NCBI GenBank assembly: GCA_030706145.1
Contig: JAUZPB010000014.1
Location: forward strand, 1-61,918
Length of the DNA: 61,918 nucleotides
From: Bacteroidota bacterium
Lineage (GTDB): Bacteria > Bacteroidota > Ignavibacteria > Ignavibacteriales > SURF-24
Direction: 5' to 3'
The translations under genes and the position numbers were made by a program. The notes under the pieces are model-generated. The model was not told where the DNA came from, did not search any database, and was given only the letters and a program-made list of their open reading frames with translations. Shown here in pieces: positions 46,171-53,035 of this stretch (within the stretch, counting starts at the first letter, position 1; every line of letters starts with the position of its first letter).

Positions 46171-47034
46171 ATGATTCAAATCGATTATCAGCTAAAAAAA
46201 GCGGCAGATTTTGAAGCACAGGGTAAATTCCTGCATGCTGTTCAGGTATACCATACTTTAATAGGTGAACATCAGGATAATAAGCTGGCTTACATTCGCC
46301 TAGCTACTTTGTATGACAGGATGAATAAGCTTGAGGCTTCGGTAAACCTGCTAAGAAAATATATTGAAACGATTTCAGATGACAAGGATATAAGACTCTT
46401 TCTAGGAGAGATATTCCTTAAGAACTCAAGATGGGATGAAGCAATTGAGGTCTTGTCGGCTATACTGGTCGAAGAGCAGCCTGTGGTTTCATTTTTCCTT
46501 GGCTTTGGGTTCTTTATGCTAAAGGAATATGAATTTGCTAAGATCCATTTTACTAACTTTTTAGCTAGTAATGCTAATTCTGAATATCACTATGAGACAT
46601 ATATCTACCTGACAAAGCTCTCTATTGAGACAGAAGCCTATGAAGATGCCCTGAATTATGTAAAACTGGCAGAAAAGATGTTTGCAAGCTGGGAAACAAA
46701 TCAGCTTAGCGGAGTAATATTCTACAATCAGGGTATGTTTTATCACGCAACAGTTGCTTTTGAAAAAGCCATAAAGCAGAACGAAAAAGAACTCAGTCTT
46801 CTGGAATGGGCAGGGAAGGCATACCTTAAACTTGGTGACTTTGCCAATGCAAGGAAATACCTCCTTAAGTTTGTAGAATCTACAGATGCAAATTCCGAGG
46901 CTTATTCATTTTTGGCACTTGCTTGCATGAACCTTCAGAAGTCTGATGAAGCAAATAACTATTTCGAGATAGCTCTAAACCTGGATCCAAAGAATGAGGT
47001 AGCACTTACAGGCAAAAAAAAATGTGCAAAATAG
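46171..47034 (+). CDS. TPR protein
   Basis: 287 residues made of about seven TPR units (for example AAKYIRLATLYDRMNKLEA-like LAYIRLATLYDRMNKLEASV, LFLGEIFLKNSRWDEAIEVL, YNQGMFYHATVAFEKAIKQN, EWAGKAYLKLGDFANARKYL, FLALACMNLQKSDEANNYFE). There is no signal peptide or membrane helix, so it is probably a cytoplasmic scaffold. It starts 9 bp after guaA, suggesting co-transcription. Partner unknown. Confidence 0.8.
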   Translation: MIQIDYQLKKAADFEAQGKFLHAVQVYHTLIGEHQDNKLAYIRLATLYDRMNKLEASVNLLRKYIETISDDKDIRLFLGEIFLKNSRWDEAIEVLSAILVEEQPVVSFFLGFGFFMLKEYEFAKIHFTNFLASNANSEYHYETYIYLTKLSIETEAYEDALNYVKLAEKMFASWETNQLSGVIFYNQGMFYHATVAFEKAIKQNEKELSLLEWAGKAYLKLGDFANARKYLLKFVESTDANSEAYSFLALACMNLQKSDEANNYFEIALNLDPKNEVALTGKKKCAK

Positions 47035-47062
47035 TAAAATAATGTTGCGCATTTTCTGATAA

Positions 47063-47112
47063 ATGGTATTTTTATAATAAATACATCCTCTTATTCCGGG
47101 TAAAAATACCAT
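47063..47112 (+). promoter_or_regulatory. 12-bp inverted repeat sequestering the radC start codon
   Basis: ATGGTATTTTTA (47063-47074) and TAAAAATACCAT (47101-47112) are exact reverse complements with a 26-nt centre. The radC ATG is 47111-47113, so its first two bases are the end of the right arm. In RNA this would be a hairpin closing over the start codon; in DNA it could be an operator dyad. Confidence 0.55.
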
Positions 47113-47788
47113 GAAAGTCAAAGATCTGCCTCTAGATGATCGTCCAAGGGAAAAATTGATCTTACGGGGGCCACAAAGCCTCAGCGATGCAGAACTTTTA
47201 GCAATTCTGCTTAGGACAGGAACAAAAGAGAAATCTGTCGTTCTTTTAGCCCAGGAATTACTAATAAAGCATTCAAACCTGGCCATGCTGGCCACTGCCT
47301 CTCATTCGGCTCTGAAACTACCTAAGGGAATAAAGGATGATAAAGCTGCAACTCTCTCTGCAGCTTTTGAGATCAGCCGAAGGGTGCAGAATCAAAGCAG
47401 ATTTGTTTCAAATAAGAAAATTACCTCTCCGAAAGATGTAGCCGAAATCTTCATTCCTCTTTTAAGAGATGAGCTAAGGGAGCAGTTTGTTGTGATCTGC
47501 CTTAGTACCTCTAACAGAATTATCAGATACAATACTATCTCTATTGGTAACCTAAACTCAAGTGTGGTCCATCCAAGAGAGATCTTCAGAACTGCAATTG
47601 AGAACAATTCGGCAAATATAATCCTTCTGCATAACCATCCTTCGGGGAATCCTGAGCCTAGTAATGAGGATGTTAGTATAACAAAAAAGCTTGTTGAAGC
47701 AGGAAAAATTCTCGATATCCAAGTTTTTGATCACATAATAATTGCTGGAAATTCATTTTTAAGTTTTATTGAAAGGAGGATAATATAG
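47111..47788 (+). CDS. radC: RadC-family JAB/MPN domain protein
   Basis: 225 residues. The N-terminal helix-hairpin-helix region has RPREKLILRGPQSLSDAELL, and the C-terminal JAB domain has the metal-binding LLHNHPSGNPEPSNEDVSIT and LDIQVFDHIIIAG. This is the usual RadC/YeeS length. The family is found with DNA repair, competence and mobile elements, but its biochemical role is not established. The start ATG lies in a 12-bp inverted repeat and lacks a Shine-Dalgarno. Confidence 0.9.
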   Translation: MKVKDLPLDDRPREKLILRGPQSLSDAELLAILLRTGTKEKSVVLLAQELLIKHSNLAMLATASHSALKLPKGIKDDKAATLSAAFEISRRVQNQSRFVSNKKITSPKDVAEIFIPLLRDELREQFVVICLSTSNRIIRYNTISIGNLNSSVVHPREIFRTAIENNSANIILLHNHPSGNPEPSNEDVSITKKLVEAGKILDIQVFDHIIIAGNSFLSFIERRII

Positions 47789-47851
47789 AAATTGAATTTA
47801 ATTTTCAGTATTTTAATAGGAATTGTTTAAATAATAAAAGTTTAAACATAC

Positions 47852-47880
47852 TTGACATATTATCGCAATTTTGATAATAT
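47852..47880 (+). promoter_or_regulatory. strong sigma70-type promoter of the lipoprotein/LysM pair
   Basis: TTGACA (47852-47857, consensus), an exact 17-bp spacer, and TAATAT (47875-47880). The lipoprotein ATG is 43 bp downstream with AAGGAGG. It is the best promoter match in the window. Confidence 0.75.
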
Positions 47881-47922
47881 ATACATAGTCTATTTACCAA
47901 TTTATTTTCAAAAGGAGGAAGT

Positions 47923-48189
47923 ATGACCAAAATAAAAGGTCTTATGACTGCTGTAATAATCACTGCTGCTTCAGTTGGTTACGTTGGATGTGGTGGTGTT
48001 AGTGATGAGGAAAGAGCACAGCTCGAATCTCTAAGACAGGAAGTTAATACTCTTAATTCTGATGTAAGTTCACTTAGAAGTGAAAAGACCAGAATGGAAA
48101 GAGAGCTTGGCGAAAAGAATGCCAAATTAGAACAGTGCGCAAAGGATAAAGAGGAAACTAAGAGTAATTTGGAAAAATTACCTAAGTAA
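47923..48189 (+). CDS. small Lpp-like coiled-coil lipoprotein
   Basis: 88 residues. A lipoprotein signal peptide ends in GYVGC (Cys23), followed by a coiled coil of about 60 residues with heptad spacing (LESLRQEVNTLNSDVSSLRS, MERELGEKNAKLEQCAKDKE). The size and plan resemble Braun's lipoprotein, though the C-terminus is KLPK rather than the K used for peptidoglycan linkage in Lpp. The near-consensus promoter and AAGGAGG ribosome site predict very high expression. The following LysM gene is 32 bp away, suggesting joint envelope function. Confidence 0.82.
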   Translation: MTKIKGLMTAVIITAASVGYVGCGGVSDEERAQLESLRQEVNTLNSDVSSLRSEKTRMERELGEKNAKLEQCAKDKEETKSNLEKLPK

Positions 48190-48221
48190 GAAAAAAAAAG
48201 AATTTTTATGGAGGCAAATGT

Positions 48222-48926
48222 ATGAAAATAGCTAGAAATCTTGCAGGAGTATTTGCTCTTTTGTTATTCCTCTCGGTTAGTGCCTTTGCACAGGAGAAGA
48301 TGACAAAGGAAGAATGGCAAAACGAAATGAACACCCTTAATGAACAGAAGCAGTCTCTTACAAGAGAGCGCGATTCATTACAGGCAGCTGTTAACACATT
48401 AAAGACAACAAACGTTCAGAACTATGATGATTGCATAAATGAACTTTATGCTTCTCTCGGAGTTACAAGAGGGGACGTCGATAATTTCAGAAGAATGGTT
48501 AGTGAACTCAATGGCAGAATTATGAGAAAAGAAAGCCCTAAGACTCAGAGACAGGCTGAACTTGATTCTCTTAAGAGAATGAAAATCTCAGCTTTACCTG
48601 AATTCTTTGATAAAGTTCACAATCAGATGCAGAGATCTTTGGATGCATGGAATGACATTCCTGCTGAAAAGAACTATACTGTAGTAAGAGGCGATTGCCT
48701 TTGGAACATTGCTAAGAAGAAAGATGTTTATAACAACGCATTCGCTTGGCCAAAAATTTATCAGGCTAACAGAGACCAGATTAAGAATCCTGACTTAATT
48801 TTCCCAAAACAAATATTCAAGATTCCTAATCTGACTGAAGACGAAAAAGCTCAGTATAACAAAATGAGAAGGAACTACAAACCAGCTCCTCCTCGTCAGA
48901 CAACAAAAGATAATACAACCAAGTAG
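48222..48926 (+). CDS. secreted LysM-domain protein with coiled coil
   Basis: 234 residues. The signal peptide is ~1-22 (GVFALLLFLSVSAFAQ). A coiled coil follows at about 28-65 (MNTLNEQKQSLTRERDSLQA), then a helical region, and a LysM-like peptidoglycan-binding domain (about 145-200: YTVVRGDCLWNIAKKKDVYN, KIYQANRDQIKNPDLIFPKQ). The C-terminal tail is basic and polar. GGAGG precedes the ATG. It probably binds cell wall while the lipoprotein sits in the outer membrane. A terminator follows. Confidence 0.85.
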   Translation: MKIARNLAGVFALLLFLSVSAFAQEKMTKEEWQNEMNTLNEQKQSLTRERDSLQAAVNTLKTTNVQNYDDCINELYASLGVTRGDVDNFRRMVSELNGRIMRKESPKTQRQAELDSLKRMKISALPEFFDKVHNQMQRSLDAWNDIPAEKNYTVVRGDCLWNIAKKKDVYNNAFAWPKIYQANRDQIKNPDLIFPKQIFKIPNLTEDEKAQYNKMRRNYKPAPPRQTTKDNTTK

Positions 48927-48963
48927 GAATTTCTTGATTCTTGTATTATATAATGAACTTTTT

Positions 48964-49003
48964 GAGCCCTTTTCATATTTAATGGAAAGGGCTCTTTCTG
49001 TTT
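48964..49003 (+). terminator. intrinsic terminator after the LysM gene
   Basis: GAGCCCTTT (48964-48972) and AAAGGGCTC (48986-48994) form a 9-bp stem around a 13-nt loop, followed by TTTCTGTTT. Confidence 0.8.
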
Positions 49004-49028
49004 AAATAAAGGAATAAGAAAATAAAAT

Positions 49029-50003
49029 ATGACACAAATTGAGAAAATTATTACGCTTGAAAACGTTGATATGCTTTCGCTTTTAGGAATTAATGATAAC
49101 AATTTGAGACCTATTGAGGACAGATTCAATACTTCTATAACCGTACGTGGTGAAAACGTCTATATTAAGGGCGTCCCCGAGGAAATAGATGCTGTTGAGA
49201 AGATCTTTAAGGAAATGGTTTATGTGCTTAATACTGCAGGCAGCCTTAAGGCAACTGATGTTATGACAATTATGGACCTTACTGTTCAGGGTAAGGAGAT
49301 AATCAGCGATAAAGAATATGATACTATAGTTCTTTATACAAAAAACGATGTAATTAAGGCAAAGACTCCTACACAGATTAAATATTTCCAGGCTGTAAAA
49401 AAACAGGATATCTGCTTTGCAATTGGACCTGCAGGAACAGGAAAAACATATCTGGCCGTGGCTTTTGCCGTAGCAGCTCTAAAAAAAGGAATAATAAGTA
49501 AGATCATTCTGGCCCGCCCAGCTGTCGAAGCTGGTGAAAGTCTGGGATTTTTACCAGGCGACTTCCGGGAAAAAATTGACCCTTATCTTAGACCCTTGTA
49601 CGATGCACTTGATGATATGATGCCTACAGACAAGCTGAAAGGCTATATTGAAAAGGGAGTAGTGGAGATTGTCCCTCTGGCCTACATGAGAGGCCGTACG
49701 CTAAATAATGCCTTTGTTATTTTGGATGAGGCGCAAAATGCTACAAGCATGCAGATGAAAATGTTCTTGACAAGGCTTGGTCCTAACTCGAAGGCAATAA
49801 TTACAGGCGATATAACACAGATTGACCTGCCGAGCAAGACTGTAAGTGGACTGGTTCAGATTCAGGAAATACTTAAGGATGTTGAAGGTGTAGGCTTTGT
49901 TTATTTTGAGAAGGGAGATGTGGTAAGACATAAACTTGTAAAAGATATAATAAATGCCTATGAGAAGTTTCACACAGGGGATAAAGAACAAAGTCAGCGA
50001 TAG
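49029..50003 (+). CDS. phoH: PhoH-family ATPase (YbeZ-like)
   Basis: 324 residues, the length of the YbeZ/PhoH-like group. An N-terminal KH-like RNA-binding part (~1-100; FNTSITVRGENVYIKGVPEE) is followed by the P-loop domain: IGPAGTGKTYLAVAFAVAAL (Walker A), PAVEAGESLGFLPGDFREKI, FVILDEAQNATSMQMKMFLT (Walker B) and ITGDITQIDLP. YbeZ works with the endoribonuclease YbeY in rRNA maturation; ybeY is not seen next to it. The stop TAG lies inside a 14-bp tandem duplication. Confidence 0.93.
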   Translation: MTQIEKIITLENVDMLSLLGINDNNLRPIEDRFNTSITVRGENVYIKGVPEEIDAVEKIFKEMVYVLNTAGSLKATDVMTIMDLTVQGKEIISDKEYDTIVLYTKNDVIKAKTPTQIKYFQAVKKQDICFAIGPAGTGKTYLAVAFAVAALKKGIISKIILARPAVEAGESLGFLPGDFREKIDPYLRPLYDALDDMMPTDKLKGYIEKGVVEIVPLAYMRGRTLNNAFVILDEAQNATSMQMKMFLTRLGPNSKAIITGDITQIDLPSKTVSGLVQIQEILKDVEGVGFVYFEKGDVVRHKLVKDIINAYEKFHTGDKEQSQR

Positions 50004-50025
50004 TAAAAAAACGATAGTAAAAAAA
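49998..50025 (+). repeat. 14-bp perfect tandem duplication spanning the phoH stop
   Basis: CGATAGTAAAAAAA occurs twice in immediate succession (49998-50011, 50012-50025). The first copy contains the phoH TAG stop; the second sits next to the terminator stem. Confidence 0.9.
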
Positions 50026-50028
50026 TGT

Positions 50029-50064
50029 TTCCCTGAGCTTAAGCTTTTTTTTAGCCCAGGGAAG
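50029..50064. terminator. bidirectional terminator between phoH and mazG
   Basis: TTCCCTG(A)GCT and AGC(C)CAGGGAA form a stem with one A-C mismatch and a T-rich loop. Plus-strand continuation is GCTTTTTATTCTTTT and minus-strand continuation is CATTTTTTTAC, so it can serve both convergent genes. Confidence 0.72.
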
Positions 50065-50068
50065 CTTT

Positions 50069-50830
50069 TTATTCTTTTGTCTTACTTTCATCCCAGTATT
50101 TATCCATCTCTTCCAAAGTAGAATCTGTTATGTTTTTCCCTGATTCCTTTATCTTTCTTTGGACGTAATCAAAACGGAAGATGAATTTTTCGTTTGTCCT
50201 TCTTAGGGCATTTTCTGGATTAATGCCTAAGAATCTGCTGTAGTTTACAAGAGAGAAAAAGACATCCCCAATCTCTTTTTCAAGCTCTTCTTTGTCACCT
50301 ATTCTTTCACATTCATGCATCTCTTCAATTTCTTCTATGACTTTCTTCCAGACATCCTGCTTGTTTTGCCAGTCAAAACCGACTTTTGAGGCTTTATCCT
50401 GCAGCCTGTAGGCTCTTTGAAGAGATGGAAGTTCCTTTGGAACACCCTCAAGAACCGATTCTCTGCCCTCGGAGAGTTTTATAGTCTCCCAATTTTTTTT
50501 GACTGCTTCAGAGTCTTTGGCTTCCTTTTCCCCAAAGATATGCGGATGCCGCCTAATTAGCTTCTCCTGCACAAAATCAATTACTTCATCAAGCTTAAAA
50601 TTATCATTTTCTTCGGCTATCTTGGAGTGAAAAACAACGTGAAGAAGCATATCTCCAAGTTCTTTTTTTAATTCATCATAGTCTTTATTATCAATTGCCT
50701 CCAAAACTTCATATGTCTCCTCAAGTGTGGCATCTTTAATGGAATCATGTGTCTGCTCACGGTCCCAGGGACACTCTTTCCTTAAGCGTTCTACAATTTT
50801 TACAAATTCAGTAAATTTATTTTCTGTCAT
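50069..50830 (-). CDS. mazG: nucleoside triphosphate pyrophosphohydrolase MazG
   Basis: 253 residues from the ATG at 50830, which has AAGGGCTG upstream; the frame extends to 50881 but those residues are not family-like. It has two MazG repeats, with the first containing LRKECPWDREQTHDSIKD, LEETYEVLEAIDNKDYDELK and ELGDMLLHVVFHSKIAEE, and the second DKASKVGFDWQNKQDVWKKV and ELEKEIGDVFFSLVNYSRFL. The EExxE/ExxD residues coordinate Mg. It hydrolyses all NTPs and dNTPs to monophosphates and in E. coli helps lower ppGpp. It is convergent with phoH and divergent from ridA. Confidence 0.95.
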   Translation of the reverse strand: MTENKFTEFVKIVERLRKECPWDREQTHDSIKDATLEETYEVLEAIDNKDYDELKKELGDMLLHVVFHSKIAEENDNFKLDEVIDFVQEKLIRRHPHIFGEKEAKDSEAVKKNWETIKLSEGRESVLEGVPKELPSLQRAYRLQDKASKVGFDWQNKQDVWKKVIEEIEEMHECERIGDKEELEKEIGDVFFSLVNYSRFLGINPENALRRTNEKFIFRFDYVQRKIKESGKNITDSTLEEMDKYWDESKTKE

Positions 50831-51012
50831 TTCAGCCCTTACTTTTTTCTTCAGCAAATTTTGATCTGTAAAGTTACACATTCAAAACTGCTAACACAAA
50901 TCTGCGCTTTATTGTTTCTTTTGGGACATGCAATCTTTACTTGAGATTATCTCATTTTTCCTGTAGTTTTAATCTTTCCATTAAATCACAATAATCAGCG
51001 ATGGGAGAGAAA

Positions 51013-51471
51013 ATGATAGAAGAAAAGATCAAAGAGTTAGGCTTTGAAGTGCCCGAAGCGCCAAAGCCTGTAGCAGCTTATATTCCTGCAATTGTCGATG
51101 GTAACTTAGTCTTTACTGCAGGACAGTTGCCTTTTTCTACAGGTGAACTGAAATATAAGGGCAAACTTGGTAAGGAAGTCTCAGAGGAAGAGGGTCAGAA
51201 GGCAGCAGAACTGTGCGCTCTTAATTGCCTTAGTGCTGTTAAATCAGTAGTTGGAAGCCTCGATAAAATTGAGAGGATACTAAAGGTTACTGTATTTGTA
51301 AACAGCGCATCGGGTTTTGTTATGCAGCCTAAAGTTGCCAACGGGGCCTCAGAGTTCTTTGTTAAGGTCTTTGGCGAACAGGGTAAACATGTCAGGAGCG
51401 CTGTCGGGGTAAATGAGCTTCCAATGAATGCACCGGTCGAAGTAGAGATTATGGCAAAATTAAAGTCCTGA
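51013..51471 (+). CDS. RidA/YjgF-family protein
   Basis: 152 residues from the ATG at 51013. GGGAGA (51003-51008) serves as its ribosome site and lies inside the alternative upstream start at 51001. It belongs to the long RidA subgroup (MIEEKIKELGFEVPEAPKPV start). Conserved blocks are LVFTAGQLPFSTGELKYKGK, CALNCLSAVKSVVGSLDKIE, VTVFVNSASGF and HVRSAVGVNELPMNAPVEVE, with the Arg that binds the substrate carboxylate in RSAVGV. RidA hydrolyses reactive enamine/imine intermediates; the exact substrate for this subgroup is unknown. An intrinsic terminator follows. Confidence 0.9.
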   Translation: MIEEKIKELGFEVPEAPKPVAAYIPAIVDGNLVFTAGQLPFSTGELKYKGKLGKEVSEEEGQKAAELCALNCLSAVKSVVGSLDKIERILKVTVFVNSASGFVMQPKVANGASEFFVKVFGEQGKHVRSAVGVNELPMNAPVEVEIMAKLKS

Positions 51472-51492
51472 TGTGATAGCTTTGATAACAAT

Positions 51493-51536
51493 ATAAAGGT
51501 AAGTAAATCATCCATAAGATTTTACCTTTATTTATT
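51493..51536 (+). terminator. intrinsic terminator after the RidA gene
   Basis: ATAAAGGTAA (51493-51502) and TTACCTTTAT (51522-51531) form a perfect 10-bp stem with a 19-nt loop, followed by TTATTAATT. Confidence 0.6.
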
Positions 51537-51560
51537 AATTCTAAAACAATAAAATTCATA

Positions 51561-51598
51561 ATAGCCGGAGAAAGACCTTTTTTCCCCGGCTATTGACA
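51561..51598 (+). other. hairpin abutting a TTGACA hexamer before the repeat lipoprotein
   Basis: ATAGCCGG (51561-51568) and CCGGCTAT (51586-51593) form an 8-bp stem around a 17-nt centre. The last base of the stem is the first T of TTGACA (51593-51598). No good -10 follows at 16-18 bp, so calling a promoter is not justified. The palindrome may be an operator or a second terminator without a T-run. Confidence 0.35.
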
Positions 51599-51688
51599 TC
51601 AAATTTCCCTTGTTAAGAGACAGTTCTCTGATTCAAATTTGTCAAAAAATAATATTGTAAACTAATGATAAAACAAGCGGCTTTAGAG

Positions 51689-52411
51689 ATGAAAGTTAAA
51701 TTTCCAATCGTACTGTTTTCTACTCTTCTAATCTTCTATTATGGATGCGCCTCTGGTTCAAAGACTGCTGAAAAGCCGGCACCAAAAGAAAAAACAATTG
51801 AAAAAGTTACAAAACCTGAGCCCCCTGCTGTAACAATCCTTAAGTCTGTCGATAATTTTATGTATCCATATCAGGCAGGTGCTCCTTCATCTGATGCACA
51901 GAAAATTTCAACTGTCTTATATGACAGTAAAGGGCAAATGATAGAAACTGACGTCTATAATCCTCAGGCAGGCGATATTGCTGAAAAGTATACTTATGCC
52001 TATGACAGTAAAGGCAACAGGATTGAGACGATAAAATATGACCAGGATGGGCGTGTAGACAGGCGCTATGAGTACAAATATGATAAAGAAGGTAAAAAGT
52101 ACAAGACAATTTGTTTTAAGCCCAATGGAAAGATAGATAAATCCTATAGTTATCTATATGATAAAAAGGGCAACATGGTCGAAGAAACCTGGTATGGTGC
52201 TAATAACAAAAAGGAACAGCGTTTTACTTATAGCTACGATTCAAAGGGAAGAAAGATTGAGGCCCATAACTACGGCCCCGATAACAAGCTTTATTATAAG
52301 TATACATATAAATACGATGATAAAGGAAACCAAATCGAAGAGCAGCGTTTTAATAGTACTGGCGAATTAGTCAGCGTAACAAAGAGTGTTTACAACTACG
52401 GGCAGCAGTAA
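51689..52411 (+). CDS. lipoprotein with YD/RHS-like repeats
   Basis: 240 residues from the ATG at 51689 (start of the signal peptide MKVKFPIVLFSTLLIFYYGC, lipobox Cys20); the frame is open from an ATG at 51665. After a Lys/Pro/Glu-rich linker there are at least six tandem repeats of ~24 residues, each with a Y-D-x-K/E-G core (YDSKGQMIET, YDSKGNRIET, YDKEGKKYKT, YDKKGNMVEE, YDSKGRKIEA, YDDKGNQIEE). These are the sugar-binding-like repeats of RHS/YD and MORN-like proteins, and would form a beta-sheet ladder at the outer membrane. The function is unknown. Confidence 0.78.
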   Translation: MKVKFPIVLFSTLLIFYYGCASGSKTAEKPAPKEKTIEKVTKPEPPAVTILKSVDNFMYPYQAGAPSSDAQKISTVLYDSKGQMIETDVYNPQAGDIAEKYTYAYDSKGNRIETIKYDQDGRVDRRYEYKYDKEGKKYKTICFKPNGKIDKSYSYLYDKKGNMVEETWYGANNKKEQRFTYSYDSKGRKIEAHNYGPDNKLYYKYTYKYDDKGNQIEEQRFNSTGELVSVTKSVYNYGQQ

Positions 52412-52534
52412 TAGTCTCGTAGTTTGCCTCTTTTCTAAAATCTTCACACAGTTAGAGTTACCCGCTCTACTCTATGCTTGAGAAAAAGATTCTCTTTAAT
52501 ATATATAAAGTGATACAACAAAGGAGGACGTTTT

Positions 52535-52915
52535 ATGGCTGTTCAGGATGTACTTCAATCAATATCTGAGACTTTACGCAGCAGCGCAACTGTGCAAAAA
52601 ATCTATGGCGAACCGGTTTCTGTAGAAGGAAAAACCATTATTCCGGTTGCAAAGTTACGCTATGGTTTTGGAGCAGGTAGAGGGGGTAAAAAAAAGAAAA
52701 CCGGTGAACCGGAAGACACTCAGGCACCACAGGATAATAGCAGTGGCGGCGGTGGAGTTGTAGTTGTCCCGGTAGGTTATATTGAAATAAGCGACAAATC
52801 TTCAGAATATGTGCCAATCAATGGATCACGAAAGATAATTGGCTTTTTAGCAGGGGGCTTTATTCTAGGCATGCTTATCCCTTTTCTTTTAAAGAAAAAG
52901 ATCTGGCAAAAATAG
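52535..52915 (+). CDS. GerW (YtfJ) family protein
   Basis: 126 residues with AAAGGAGG upstream. The GerW/YtfJ-like core is LQSISETLRSSATVQKIYGE, GKTIIPVAKLRYGFGAGRGG and a Gly-rich VVVVPVGYIEIS, with a C-terminal membrane helix (IIGFLAGGFILGMLIPFLL). In Bacillus the family is a sporulation/germination protein, but members are widespread in non-spore formers, where the role is unknown. It is followed by a hairpin and the convergent aroF gene. Confidence 0.85.
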   Translation: MAVQDVLQSISETLRSSATVQKIYGEPVSVEGKTIIPVAKLRYGFGAGRGGKKKKTGEPEDTQAPQDNSSGGGGVVVVPVGYIEISDKSSEYVPINGSRKIIGFLAGGFILGMLIPFLLKKKIWQK

Positions 52916-52971
52916 CTGTTTTTTAATAAACAGGGAATAAAGAAGCAATATTGTCAAATATTAGACCTTCA

Positions 52972-53010
52972 GGGCATGCAAAGAAATTACTTAATTCTTT
53001 TTACATGCCC
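52972..53010. other. hairpin between the convergent GerW and aroF genes
   Basis: GGGCATG (52972-52978) and CATGCCC (53004-53010) form a 7-bp stem, extendable through AAAGAA/TTCTTT. No clear T-run follows on either strand, so it is a possible weak terminator or RNA-stability element only. Confidence 0.4.
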
Positions 53011-53035
53011 ACTTACTAAAAAAGGCTTACTAATT

